Under the pieces are notes generated by a model. The model saw only the letters and a list, made by a program, of their open reading frames with translations, did no database searches and was not told the DNA's origin. A stretch of DNA of 64,000 bases from JBGPOS01 sp041488155 (GTDB lineage: Bacteria; Chloroflexota; Dehalococcoidia; Tepidiformales; Tepidiformaceae), in assembly GCA_041488155.1 (NCBI GenBank), contig JBGPOS010000008.1:10867-74866 (forward strand). Direction: 5' to 3'. Below are positions 41,101-49,202 of the stretch, piece after piece; positions within the stretch are counted from its first letter, which is position 1; every line of letters starts with the position of its first letter. Made by a program: the position numbers and the translations under genes.

Positions 41101-42583
41101 ACCGCAGGCGGTCGGCGTCCCCTTCGGCGACGGGCGACTGGGGAAGATCCGGGACGCGCTCGCGCACTTCCGAGACCAGCCGGGCGACGTCGGAGCCGCC
41201 GTTGCCAAGCTCCGAACGCAGCGCTTCTGCCGGTCGCGTCATCACGTACTGGCGGATCGCCTCAATGAACGGCCGGTAGGGCAGCGCTGCCTCCGTCTCG
41301 TAGCAACGGCCCCAGAGCACCTGGGCGTCCCGGACCTGCGCGTAGACCGCCACCTCCTGGGTGAGCCGCGTCTTGCCGATGCCTGGCTCGCCTACCACCA
41401 TCGTCAACGAGCCCTGTCCGCCGAGCGCGACGTCGACGCGCCCCCGCAGCACGGCCAGCTCCTCCTGCCGCCCGATCAGCCTGCCCCAGGCCAGCTGCCC
41501 GACGCCCGCCTCCCGCACAACCTCCGCCGGTACGGCCACCACCCCGCTGGCGTTCGTGGCGCTCGCGAGCCGTTGGCGCACGGCAGCCGCGCTCTCCGGC
41601 CGCTGGGCCGGCGCCTTCGCCAGCAGCTCCTGGATCAGCGCTTCGAGGCGCGGCCCCACCTCCGGGTTGTGCCACGAAGGGGCCACTGGGACCGAGTTCA
41701 GGTGCTGGGAGATGACCGACACCGCGTCGTCGCCCACGAACGGCGGCCGGCCGGTCACCATCTCGTAGAGGACGCAGCCGAGCGAATAGAGGTCGGACAC
41801 CGGCCCCGCCGGCTGCCCCAGCGCCTGCTCCGGGGGCATGTAGGCGACGGTGCCCAGCATCGTCCCTTCGGTCGTCATCCGCGCGTGTTCGGCCGCGAGG
41901 GCCAGCCCGAAGTCGCCGAGCTGCGCCGTCCCGGTCTGGGAGAACCAGATGTTCCCCGGCTTGATGTCGCGATGGACGATCCCCTGGCTGTGAGCGTGCT
42001 CCAGCGCATCGCACACCTGCCCGCCGATCCGCAGCACCTGCTCGACGGCCAGCCGGTGGCCCTCTGCCTCCCGGATGAGGTCGTCCAGCGACCCGCCCGA
42101 CATGTACTGGCTGACGATGTAGGGCTGTCCTTCTTCGTCCCCCACGTCGTAGATGGTCACCACGTTCGCGTGGTCGCCGAGACGCGCCATCGCCTGGGCT
42201 TCGCGCCGCACCCGTTCGAGGCCGCCGAAGTCCAGCCCTTCGCCTTTGATAACGGCGAAAGCCACGTCGCGGTCGAGCCGCTCGTCGTGCGCCAGGTAGA
42301 CCTTCTTCCGTCCGCCTTCGCCGAGGAAGCTCTTGACCACGTACCGCCCCGACACGAACGACGCCGGCAATTTCGGCTGCACCACCGCGGTGGGGCCCTC
42401 GCCCACCAGCGCCCCGTCTCCGCCCGCCGCCTCGAGGTACGTGCGCGCGTCAGCGTTCTCGGCGTCGAGCCGCAGCACGGCCTCGCTTCGCGCCTGCACG
42501 GTCTCCCAGTCGTTCGTGCTGAGCGCCGCCTCGGCTTCGTCGAGGAGGCGGTCGATCTGGCGTTGGACTCGTTCGCTGGGCAT
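38153..42583 (-). CDS. Ser/Thr protein kinase - STAND ATPase - TPR - class III cyclase fusion
   Basis: A 1476-residue multidomain signalling protein. After a short helical start, a protein kinase domain (about 80-340) has Lys113 in VAFAVIKG, GIVHRDIKPGNIWF and LGDFGLAL; the glycine loop is partly degenerate. A STAND/AAA_16 ATPase follows with Walker A VVGEPGIGKTRLTQEV (398-410) and a Walker B MIVLDDLHWADAP. A long helical TPR region (about 650-1290) precedes a C-terminal class III nucleotide cyclase with LFTDIENSTPLNEQL and MGDGFMLAF metal aspartates and NLASR catalytic Asn/Arg. ATG at 42583 is used. The cyclase contains an in-frame copy of the 60-bp repeat. Confidence 0.92.
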   Translation of the reverse strand: MPSERVQRQIDRLLDEAEAALSTNDWETVQARSEAVLRLDAENADARTYLEAAGGDGALVGEGPTAVVQPKLPASFVSGRYVVKSFLGEGGRKKVYLAHDERLDRDVAFAVIKGEGLDFGGLERVRREAQAMARLGDHANVVTIYDVGDEEGQPYIVSQYMSGGSLDDLIREAEGHRLAVEQVLRIGGQVCDALEHAHSQGIVHRDIKPGNIWFSQTGTAQLGDFGLALAAEHARMTTEGTMLGTVAYMPPEQALGQPAGPVSDLYSLGCVLYEMVTGRPPFVGDDAVSVISQHLNSVPVAPSWHNPEVGPRLEALIQELLAKAPAQRPESAAAVRQRLASATNASGVVAVPAEVVREAGVGQLAWGRLIGRQEELAVLRGRVDVALGGQGSLTMVVGEPGIGKTRLTQEVAVYAQVRDAQVLWGRCYETEAALPYRPFIEAIRQYVMTRPAEALRSELGNGGSDVARLVSEVRERVPDLPQSPVAEGDADRLRLFESVTTFLLNAAKASPLMIVLDDLHWADAPSLLLLQHLARRLAESRLAVVGTYRDVELDRQHPLSAALGELRQKRLYERVRLHGLTPDEIRALLASVAQQDEATIAVAFSDALYEETEGNPFFIEEIVRHLVETGALYRSGDRWVSDARSIEELGIPEGVREVVGRRLTRLSEACNNSLASAAILGRDFEFEVLGAMTGLDADALLAAIEEALDAQLIVELRDRATPSYQFTHALVQQTLEDELSLPRKQRMHFRAGEAIEKVHTRNLVRYVPTLAVHYRLAGAGGDQEKALKYAIEAQAAAEAIFAWEDALVHWRAAMELLEERGAPPAELAQHIERSTLLAENGVFTLEAALVHLDRAALLFEQAGDELGAARTRILPAVIRGGGYDPALVDTEAAFRDFDAAISALERHGPSATLGLAHVYLANALTVAVRPDDALQAVLRAKAIAYEIDDGGILGWATAYEGFLAYLAHGRLAAGREGIREGWELARRHNSALLGHVTAFFGMWTEMILPHLAEAAGLIDDELSLGRQSTSRAMDLRIWKGWIAAERGDGSPPALNESDLPPAVVFQSHTALASWQALAGEWELADQSLTAQHELVTRMGVPALDLFGVHLAAVKLHRDDLLAAEHLLREASIGAVPAVEARAAGQLAVLYAGTQRWPEAVAELERCHSIIDNGEDWAGVAAQVLLAEALVALGTGDRAEADAIFERALAAYRQYELPWYEAEAQRHWGRALLERGERRAAVEHFDAALEIYRRINAHERWLERIVADRFRAQGVDAGTSVLTSIEAVTSSVQQERPSLARHAAPDGTVTLLFTDIENSTPLNEQLGDRRWMEVLRAHNAVIREHLATHGGYEVKSMGDGFMLAFASARRALQCAMAIQAEFGASEPMQRPEAAAATGIRVRIGLHTGEVVREGDDFFGKHVNLASRIGAAATGGEILVSGLLRDLVSSSGDFVFDEGRDVALKGLTGVQRVYRVTA
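38396..38438 (-). repeat. in-frame copy of the 60-bp element inside the cyclase domain
   Basis: About 37 of 42 bases match the array unit at 1534-1575. On the minus strand it encodes ASEPMQRPEAAAATG between the conserved helix AMAIQAEFG and strand IRVRIGLHTGE. The paralogous cyclase at 54825 has a shorter, unrelated linker there. Confidence 0.75.
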
Positions 42584-42623
42584 AGTCCCGAATCCTAGGC
42601 CCCGACCCCCCTGCGTACCACCG

Positions 42624-42664
42624 CCCCGTGTCGGGGTATCGGCGTGTCGGGGTGTCGGGGTGAC
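42624..42664. repeat. octamer array GTGTCGGG/GTATCGGC
   Basis: GTGTCGGG, GTATCGGC, GTGTCGGG and GTGTCGGG in tandem, in the 122-bp gap between two divergent genes. Confidence 0.8.
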
Positions 42665-42670
42665 CCTGCC

Positions 42671-42704
42671 GTCTGTCCCCTGTCCCCTGTAACCTGTCAC
42701 CTGC
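42671..42704. repeat. CTGTCCC heptamer array
   Basis: CTGTCCC, CTGTCCC, CTGTAAC and CTGTCAC follow the octamers and end one base before the LLM ATG. Its complement recurs at 58762-58793. Confidence 0.8.
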
Positions 42705-42705
42705 T

Positions 42706-43668
42706 ATGCAGCTTTTCGATGGTCAGATTCGATTCGGCATCCACGCCGGCCCCCAGCACACCACCTACGCCGACTACCGCGACCTCTGGCGCACCGCCGA
42801 AGACCTCGGCTACGACTGGGTCTCGGTCTTCGACCACTTCATCCCCATCCAGTCCAACCCGGAAGGCCCCTGCTTCGAAGGGCTCACGCTGCTCTCGGCC
42901 ATGGCGGCACAGACCACGCGCGTGCGCTGCGGCATCCTGGTCGTCGGCAACACGTACCGGCACCCGGCACTGCTCGCCAACATCGCCGCCACCATCGACC
43001 ACGTCTCCGGCGGGCGACTCGAGCTCGGCGTGGGCGCCGGCTGGTGGGAGATGGAGCACGAGGAGTACGGCATCCCCCTCCCGCCGATCGGACGCCGCAT
43101 CCGTATGCTGGGCGAGACGCTGCCCATCCTTAAGAGCCTCTGGACCGAGCCCCGCACGACCTTCGAAGGCCGCTACTACCAGCTATCGAACGCCCTCTGC
43201 GAGCCCAAGCCCGTGCAGAAGCCTTCGATCCCGCTGTGGGTCGGCGGCGCGGGCGAGAAGCTGACCCTCCGCACCGTGGCCGAATCCGCAGACGGCTGGA
43301 ACACGTTCTTCATGCCGATCCCGGAGTACCAGCACAAGCTCGACGTCCTTGCCGGGCACTGCCGGGCGGTCAACCGCAACCCGGCCGACATCCGCAAGTC
43401 GCTGGTCGTCCAGGCGGTGGTGGCGAAGACCCAGGCCGAGATCGACGAGCGCCTGGCCCGCCTGTCGCAGGGCCGCAACGTCTCGCCCGAGGTGATGCGC
43501 GCGCGGGCGATGGTCGGCACGCCCGAGCAGTGCGTCGAGCAGCTTCGGCCCTACGTGGAGATGGGCGTCGGCGACTTCATCATCGGCGCCCGCGCCCCGG
43601 TCGACCACAGCACGCTGGAGCTGGTGGCGACGGAGATCGCTCCGAAGGTGCGGGCGTTCGCCGCGTAG
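42706..43668 (+). CDS. F420-dependent LLM-class oxidoreductase
   Basis: A 320-residue LLM enzyme with LGYDWVSVFDHFIPIQSNP, VRCGILVVGNTYRHPALLAN, IDHVSGGRLELGVGAGWW and KPSIPLWVGGAGEKLTLRTV. This is another F420-type subfamily than the one at 5051. The tail VGDFIIGARAP is also conserved. Substrate unknown. The upstream region is entirely made of repeats, so promoter elements must lie within or before them. Confidence 0.87.
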   Translation: MQLFDGQIRFGIHAGPQHTTYADYRDLWRTAEDLGYDWVSVFDHFIPIQSNPEGPCFEGLTLLSAMAAQTTRVRCGILVVGNTYRHPALLANIAATIDHVSGGRLELGVGAGWWEMEHEEYGIPLPPIGRRIRMLGETLPILKSLWTEPRTTFEGRYYQLSNALCEPKPVQKPSIPLWVGGAGEKLTLRTVAESADGWNTFFMPIPEYQHKLDVLAGHCRAVNRNPADIRKSLVVQAVVAKTQAEIDERLARLSQGRNVSPEVMRARAMVGTPEQCVEQLRPYVEMGVGDFIIGARAPVDHSTLELVATEIAPKVRAFAA

Positions 43669-43672
43669 CGGC

Positions 43673-43709
43673 GGCTGGCTGTTTAGCTATTGGCTATTGG
43701 CTGTTAGCC
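43673..43709. repeat. TGGCTRT heptamer array (left of hicB)
   Basis: TGGCTGT, TTAGCTAT, TGGCTAT and TGGCTGT in near-perfect tandem, directly after the LLM stop and ending 1 bp before the hicB stop. A sister array lies at 43941-43969. Confidence 0.75.
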
Positions 43710-43710
43710 C

Positions 43711-43917
43711 TCAGGCGGGCACGTATTGGACGACCGTGACGGGCTCCGGGACTGGCAGACCGTCCTCCTTGAGCCCCTCGATGTGGAACAGGATGGCCTC
43801 GCGGATCTCTCGCTCGACCTCCTTGATCGTGTCGCCGACCGCTACGCAGCCGGGCAGGTCCGGCACATAGGCCGAATAGTTCGCCTTCGCCCGTTCGATG
43901 ACCACTGCGTACCGCAT
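43711..43917 (-). CDS. hicB: HicB-family antitoxin, no adjacent HicA
   Basis: A 68-residue HicB with the partial RNase-H fold: MRYAVVIERAKANYSAYVPD, LPGCVAVGDTIKEVEREIRE and a proline-rich C-terminus. HicB normally neutralises a HicA mRNA interferase encoded next to it; no HicA-like frame exists on either side. The start at 43917 matches the family; an in-frame ATG at 43983 runs through repeat DNA. It is flanked by two heptamer arrays of the same family and orientation. Confidence 0.85.
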   Translation of the reverse strand: MRYAVVIERAKANYSAYVPDLPGCVAVGDTIKEVEREIREAILFHIEGLKEDGLPVPEPVTVVQYVPA

Positions 43918-43940
43918 CAGCGATCCTCCTGCCGGGCGAG

Positions 43941-44000
43941 CCGTTGGCTGTTGGCTATTAGCTGTTGCCTTCTCGTTGCTCATCGCTCATCGCTCATTGC
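43941..44000. repeat. TGGCTRT array followed by GCTCATY array
   Basis: TTGGCTGT, TGGCTAT and TAGCTGT at 43941-43969 are followed by GCTCATC units at 43971-44000. The stop codon of the minus-strand gene at 43994 lies in the last unit. The first array is a direct copy of the one at 43673. Confidence 0.75.
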
Positions 44001-44191
44001 TTCCGGCGGCGCGAGCCGGAGAGGATGCCGAGGAACGGGGAGCCGGCGCCGAGCAGGAACCCGAACTGGTACCAGCCGCCGTCGCGGGCGTAGTCGTAGA
44101 CGGGGTAGCGCTGCCAGGCGTCGAAGATGTGGATGATGAGCAGCGGCCACGCCGTGACGCCGTTGAGCAGCCCAAACAAGAAGTCTTCCAC
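43994..44191 (-). CDS. small membrane protein, unknown
   Basis: A 65-residue protein with hydrophobic stretches FLFGLLNGVTAWPLLIIHIF and WYQFGFLLGAGSPFLGILSG and a basic C-terminus SRRRKQ. Two short TM helices are likely. GGGAGAG precedes the GTG at 44191. No family was recognised. Confidence 0.6.
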   Translation of the reverse strand: MEDFLFGLLNGVTAWPLLIIHIFDAWQRYPVYDYARDGGWYQFGFLLGAGSPFLGILSGSRRRKQ

Positions 44192-44228
44192 GGTCTCTCC
44201 CGCCGCGCTCGGGGCGATTGTAGCCCGG

Positions 44229-44262
44229 CGGGCGACGGGGCGAATGGGCGACGGGGCGACCT
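44229..44262. repeat. GCGAYGGG octamer array
   Basis: GCGACGGG, GCGAATGG, GCGACGGG and GCGACCTG in tandem, the same units as at 20551-20606. Confidence 0.75.
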
Positions 44263-44276
44263 GTTCGAAAAAAGGA

Positions 44277-44447
44277 CGCGTTGAACGCGTCTCCGGACGT
44301 GTTCGAGGTTCGAGCGGGCGGCCCTCACCCTGCCCTCTCCCACGGGGAGAGGGAACTTGCCGAGGCCCTGAGATTGGCCGGCGAGTTGGTGTGAAAGAAA
44401 AAGTGTGCGTTGAACGCTTGTCCGGGCGCGTTCGAGGTTCGAGGGGG
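44277..44447 (+). repeat. two ~42-bp direct repeats around a CCCTCACCC palindrome
   Basis: GCGTTGAACGCGTCTCCGGA and its continuation to 44318 recur at 44406-44447 (about 36 of 42 bases equal), each after an A-rich tract. Between them, at 44324-44353, CCCTCACCCTGCCCTCTCCC and GGGAGAGGG form a 9-bp stem like the element after gyrB. The rest of the 520-bp gap up to 44712 holds no gene-like frame and no clear promoter for hsdR. Confidence 0.7.
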
Positions 44448-44712
44448 TGTGCGGGCGGCGCGTCCGGTTGGCGGCGGGGGTGGATGCGGACGTGGGGCAT
44501 GGGGGAAGGGTCGCGCAGCGGCGGAGGAGGGCGAAGGGGCTGATGGCAGGGCGAGAGCCGCCGCTGGACTGCGCCAGGCGCGGGCGGGGCGCGCCCAACC
44601 AGCCCGCCGACGAGCCGCGGCGACCGCAAGTCCGTCGACGTTGCCGACGGTAGAGGCTTCCCGCTAGCATCAAACCCGCGGTTCGCGCCCAGCGGCCATC
44701 CGGGAAGCGAGT

Positions 44713-47067
44713 TTGAACGAGGCAGATACCTGCCGGACCTACGTCGTCCCTCGGCTCAAAGCAGCGGGTTGGGAGGACGCGCCCCATTCAATCACCGAGC
44801 AACGGCTCTTCACAGACGGGCGAATCGTCGTCGCCGGGACACGAACTGCGCGGCGGCGGCAGAAGAACGCCGACTACCTCCTTCGGTACACGCGCGATTT
44901 TCCCATCGCCATCGTCGAAGCCAAGGCCGAGTACAAAGCGCCTGGCGAGGGGCTCGGGCAGGCCAAGGACTACGCAGAGATCCTCGGCCTGAAGTTCGCG
45001 TACTCAACGAATGGGACCGGAATCGTCGAGTTTGACTTCCTCGCGGGCACCGAGACTAACCTCGACTTGTTCCCCGCTCCCGACGCGCTCTGGAAGCGGC
45101 TCCGGACGGCGCAGGGAATCAGCGACCAGCAGGAGGCGAAGGTACTCGCGCCCGGATACCACTCGCCCGGCCGCACGCTCCGCTACTACCAGGAGGTCGC
45201 GGTAAACCGGACGGTTCAGGCTGTCGTGCAAGGAAAGCGCCGGCTGCTGCTGACCATGGCCACTGGCACCGGGAAGACGGAGACCGCCTTTCAGATCTGC
45301 TGGCGACTCTGGAACGCACGCTGGAACCGCGATGGGAGGCCCGGCAAGCCCCGCATCCTCTACCTCGCGGACCGGAACATCCTCATCGACGATCCGAAGG
45401 ACAAGACCTTCGCCGCGTTCGGCGACGCGCGTACCAAGATTGAGGGCGGCAAAGCGCCCAAGAGCCGCGAGATGTACTTCGCCATCTACCAGGCGCTGGC
45501 GGGGAGCGAAGGACGGCCGCCTCTCTATCGAGAGTACCCGCCGGACTTCTTCGACCTGATCATCGTTGATGAGTGCCATCGCGGGAGCGCGCGTGAGGAC
45601 AGCAGCTGGCGCGAGATCCTCGAGTACTTCCAGCCGGCCTACCAGCTCGGGATGACCGCAACGCCTCTCCGCGAGGAGAGCCGGGACACCTACCGCTACT
45701 TCGGCGGCGCCCTTTACACGTACAGCCTCCGCGATGGCATCGAGGACGGTTTCCTGGCGCCCTACCGGGTGCGACGCGCGTTCACGCCCTGGGACGCGAC
45801 GGGCTGGCGCCCTTCGAAGGGAGAGCTGGATCGGTACGGGCGAGAGATACCCGACGAGGAATACCAGACCAAGGACTTCGAGCGGGCCGTGGCGCTCCGG
45901 GCCCGCACGGAGGCCGTTGCGAGGCACCTGACCGCTCACCTGGAGAGGACGGATCGGTTCGCCAAGACGATCGTGTTCTGCGTCGACCAGGAGCACGCCC
46001 TGGAGATGCGGCAGGCGCTCGTCAACCTGAACCAGGACCTTGTCCGCCAACACCCGCACTACGTCGAGCGAGTGACCGCCGACGAAGGGGAGATAGGCCG
46101 CGGGCACCTGAGTAAGTTCCAGGACGTGGAGTCGCAGTCCCCGGCGATTCTCACGACCTCCCAGCTATTGACCACCGGAATCGATGCCCCGACCTGTCGC
46201 AACATCGCGTTGGTCCGCGTCATCAACTCGATGACCGAGTTCAAGCAAATCATCGGCCGTGGGACCCGCGTTCGGGACGACTACGGGAAGCTCTTCTTCA
46301 CCATCCTCGACTACACAGGCTCCGCGACCCGGATGTTCGCCGACCCGGACTTCGACGGCGACCCTGTGCGGGCGACGGAGGAGAGCATCGACGAGGAAGG
46401 GCGGACCGTACCGGGATCGGAAGCCGAGGTCGAACCCGAAGAACTGATCGAGGATGAAGGCCCAGTGGTCATCATCGACGAGGAGGACAGGCCCCGCCGA
46501 AAGTTCTACTTCGATGGGGACCACGTCGAAGTCGTCGGCGAGGTGGTCTACGAGCTCGACGCAGACGGGAAGAAGCTGGCGGTCGTGAAGCTCAGCGACT
46601 ACGCCGGGCAGAAGGTGCGGACCCTTTTCCCGCTGGCAGCCGACCTGCGACGACGATGGGCTGACCCGGGTCAGCGGTCGGAGATAATCGACATGCTGAC
46701 GGAACGCGGCATCGACTTCGACACGCTCGCCGCTTCGGCCAACCAGCCCGACGCGGACCCCTTCGACCTGCTCTGCCACGTCGCGTACAACGCACCGTTG
46801 CGCACTCGGCGCGAGCGGGCGCAGACTCTGCGGCGGAACCGCACGGACTTCTTCGACCAGTACGGCCCGGAGGCCCGTGCGATCCTCGGCGAGCTGCTCG
46901 ACAAGTATGCCGAGCACGGCACGGCCCAGTTCGTGATCCCCGACATCCTCAAGGTCCCGCCGATCTCAGAGCGTGGCAACGTGATAGAGATCGCCCGCCA
47001 CTTCGGCGGTGGCGAGGCCCTTCGCCAGGCCGTCTACCAGCTCCAAGCACTGCTCTACGAATCCTGA
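44713..47067 (+). CDS. hsdR: type I restriction enzyme, HsdR subunit
   Basis: A 784-residue motor/endonuclease subunit. The N-terminal nuclease has the PD-(D/E)xK pattern with AIVEAKAEYK; the helicase has Walker A MATGTGKTETAFQICW, DEAH-type IIVDECHRGS, motif III MTATPLR, and QIIGRGTRVRDDYGKLFF as motif VI. The C-terminal region after residue 560 is acidic, then helical for HsdM binding. It translocates DNA and cuts unmethylated DNA with HsdM2HsdS. TTG at 44713 is the start; hsdM follows after 7 bp. Confidence 0.93.
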   Translation: MNEADTCRTYVVPRLKAAGWEDAPHSITEQRLFTDGRIVVAGTRTARRRQKNADYLLRYTRDFPIAIVEAKAEYKAPGEGLGQAKDYAEILGLKFAYSTNGTGIVEFDFLAGTETNLDLFPAPDALWKRLRTAQGISDQQEAKVLAPGYHSPGRTLRYYQEVAVNRTVQAVVQGKRRLLLTMATGTGKTETAFQICWRLWNARWNRDGRPGKPRILYLADRNILIDDPKDKTFAAFGDARTKIEGGKAPKSREMYFAIYQALAGSEGRPPLYREYPPDFFDLIIVDECHRGSAREDSSWREILEYFQPAYQLGMTATPLREESRDTYRYFGGALYTYSLRDGIEDGFLAPYRVRRAFTPWDATGWRPSKGELDRYGREIPDEEYQTKDFERAVALRARTEAVARHLTAHLERTDRFAKTIVFCVDQEHALEMRQALVNLNQDLVRQHPHYVERVTADEGEIGRGHLSKFQDVESQSPAILTTSQLLTTGIDAPTCRNIALVRVINSMTEFKQIIGRGTRVRDDYGKLFFTILDYTGSATRMFADPDFDGDPVRATEESIDEEGRTVPGSEAEVEPEELIEDEGPVVIIDEEDRPRRKFYFDGDHVEVVGEVVYELDADGKKLAVVKLSDYAGQKVRTLFPLAADLRRRWADPGQRSEIIDMLTERGIDFDTLAASANQPDADPFDLLCHVAYNAPLRTRRERAQTLRRNRTDFFDQYGPEARAILGELLDKYAEHGTAQFVIPDILKVPPISERGNVIEIARHFGGGEALRQAVYQLQALLYES

Positions 47068-47074
47068 GGACTAC

Positions 47075-48631
47075 ATGGCCCGAATCAAGACCGTTTCCGA
47101 TGCCCCAGCCACCACGGCCCAGCGCCTCGCGAGCCTGGTGAAAACCGCGCGCGACATCATGCGCAAGGACAAAGGGCTGAATGGGGACCTCGACCGCCTG
47201 CCAATGCTGACCTGGGTCATGTTCCTCAAGTTCCTCGATGACCTGGAACGCGGCCGCGAAGAGGAAGCCACGATCTCGGGCGAACGTTTTCAGCCGGCCA
47301 TCCTCCCGCCTTACCGCTGGCGCGACTGGGCATCGGAGGACAGTGGTATCACCGGGGACGAGTTGCTCGCCTTCATCAACCAGGACGAAGCGGTGAGACC
47401 CGATGGGACGCGCGGGGCTGGACTCTTCCGCTACCTTCGCGGACTACAAGGTGCCAACGGAGGCGACCGCCGCGATGTCATCGCAACCGTGTTCAAGGGC
47501 GTCAACAACCGGATGGTTAGCGGCTACCTGCTGCGAGACGTCATCAATAAGGTCGACGATATCCACTTCACTTCGAGCGATGAGCTGCACACCCTCGGGA
47601 CCCTCTACGAGTCCATGCTCCGGGAGATGCGGGACGCGGCCGGCGACAGCGGTGAGTTCTACACTCCACGCCCGCTCGTGCGTCTCATGGTCGCGGTGAC
47701 CGACCCGCGCCTCGGAGAGACCGTTCTCGACCCAGCCTGTGGGACCGGGGGCTTCCTTGTCGAGGCGTTCAACCACCTCGATGCGCAGTGCCAGACGGTG
47801 CACGACCGGGACGTGCTCCAGTCGGCCAGCCTCCTCGGCAACGACGCGAAGACCCTGCCCTACCTGCTGGCGCAGATGAACCTGTTGCTACACGGCCTCG
47901 AATCGCCGCGGATCGACCCCGGCAACAGCCTGGCTGTGAAGGTGACCGAGATTGGCGACCGCGACCGCGTCGACGTCATCCTCACGAACCCGCCTTTCGG
48001 CGGAGAGGAGGAGCGCGGCATCCTCGGCAACTTCCCTGCGGACAAGCAAACGGCCGAGACGGCGCTGCTCTTCCTCCAGCTCATCATGCGGAAGTTGAAG
48101 CGGCCCGGGCACGGGAGCGAGCGCGGCGGGCGTGCGGCCGTGGTCGTGCCGAACGGGACACTCTTCGGAGACGGCGTCTGCGCCCGCGTCAAAGAAGATC
48201 TACTGAAAGAGTTCAACCTCCACACTGTCCTGCGCCTGCCCAACGGTGTCTTCGCGCCCTACACCGCCATCCCTACGAACGTCCTCTTCTTCGACCGCTC
48301 GGGGCCGACGAAGGAGGTGTGGTACTACGAACACTCGCTCCCCGAGGGCCGTAAGAACTACACCAAGACGCAGCCGCTTCAGTACGAAGAGTTCGCGCCG
48401 CTCCTCACCTGGTGGAATACGCGCGAGGAGAACGAGCGGGCGTGGACAGTTCCCGCGGACGTGCTGCTCGCGAACAACTGCAACTTTGACGTGAAGAACC
48501 CGCGCGGCGCCGCTGACTTCGAGCACATGCCGCCCGAACAGCTGGTTGGAGACATCCTCATCAAGGAAGCCCGGATCGCCGAGATTCTGGGCGAGATCCG
48601 AGAGTTGCTGCTGGGGGCGAAGCGTGGGTGA
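47075..48631 (+). CDS. hsdM: type I restriction-modification DNA methylase, HsdM subunit
   Basis: A 518-residue N6-adenine methyltransferase. An N-terminal helical HsdM_N domain (LTWVMFLKFLDDLE) precedes the catalytic domain with GEFYTPRPLVRLMV, motif I LDPACGTGGFLVEAF and motif IV VILTNPPFGGEEERG. The catalytic NPPF motif is intact. ATG at 47075 follows hsdR directly. hsdS starts 8 bp before its stop. Confidence 0.94.
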   Translation: MARIKTVSDAPATTAQRLASLVKTARDIMRKDKGLNGDLDRLPMLTWVMFLKFLDDLERGREEEATISGERFQPAILPPYRWRDWASEDSGITGDELLAFINQDEAVRPDGTRGAGLFRYLRGLQGANGGDRRDVIATVFKGVNNRMVSGYLLRDVINKVDDIHFTSSDELHTLGTLYESMLREMRDAAGDSGEFYTPRPLVRLMVAVTDPRLGETVLDPACGTGGFLVEAFNHLDAQCQTVHDRDVLQSASLLGNDAKTLPYLLAQMNLLLHGLESPRIDPGNSLAVKVTEIGDRDRVDVILTNPPFGGEEERGILGNFPADKQTAETALLFLQLIMRKLKRPGHGSERGGRAAVVVPNGTLFGDGVCARVKEDLLKEFNLHTVLRLPNGVFAPYTAIPTNVLFFDRSGPTKEVWYYEHSLPEGRKNYTKTQPLQYEEFAPLLTWWNTREENERAWTVPADVLLANNCNFDVKNPRGAADFEHMPPEQLVGDILIKEARIAEILGEIRELLLGAKRG

Positions 48632-49202
48632 CGTCTGGCCCTTGGTTGCTCTGGGCGAAGTCCTGACGAAGCGCAGCGAGACGATTGCCCTGCTCCCGTC
48701 CGAGACATATCGAGAGGTGACGGTCCGGATGTGGGGAAAAGGCGTCGTATTGCGCCGCCATGCGACCGGCGCAGAGATCGCCGCCGACCGGCGAGCTGTT
48801 GTTCGCGAAGGTCAGTTCATCCTCTCGCGTATTGACGCGCGTAACGGGGCGTTCGGTATCGTCCCTGCGGATCTCGATGGGGCGGTCGTCAGCAACGATT
48901 TCCCATCGTTTGAACCGGTCGCCAGTCGACTCGCCGTGTCATTTCTGAGTTGGCTGAGTAAGACCGCCGGTTTCGTAGATCTTTGTCGCAGCGCGAGCGA
49001 AGGGACCACAAACCGCGTGCGCTTGAAAGAGGATCTCTTCCTCAGGATGGCCATCGCGCTTCCGCCTCTCGACGAGCAACGGCGCATCGTGACGCGGGTG
49101 GAGGCGATCGCGGCGAAGGTCCAGGAGGCTCAGCGCCTGCGGCAAGCGGCGATCGTCGAGGTCGGGGCATTCGCGAACGCGGTGGCGAGGCGCATTCTTT
49201 AG
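48624..49202 (+). CDS. hsdS: type I specificity subunit HsdS, N-terminal half
   Basis: A 192-residue protein with one target-recognition domain (start MGDVWPLVALGEVLTKRSET) and one conserved helical region LPPLDEQRRIVTRVEAIAAK. It starts with GTG overlapping hsdM by 8 bp. The stop TAG at 49200 is followed, in the same frame, by a second target-recognition domain and helix. A full HsdS would be 397 residues at 48624-49817. Half-subunits of this type can pair in some systems, so the product may still act. Confidence 0.85.
   Translation: MGDVWPLVALGEVLTKRSETIALLPSETYREVTVRMWGKGVVLRRHATGAEIAADRRAVVREGQFILSRIDARNGAFGIVPADLDGAVVSNDFPSFEPVASRLAVSFLSWLSKTAGFVDLCRSASEGTTNRVRLKEDLFLRMAIALPPLDEQRRIVTRVEAIAAKVQEAQRLRQAAIVEVGAFANAVARRIL

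Noticed and set aside
42584..42700. Start of the kinase-cyclase gene at 42700
   Set aside because: It would translate the octamer and heptamer arrays; ATG at 42583 gives a normal helical start.
43918..43993. hicA next to hicB
   Set aside because: The flanks are heptamer arrays and contain no frame long enough for HicA.
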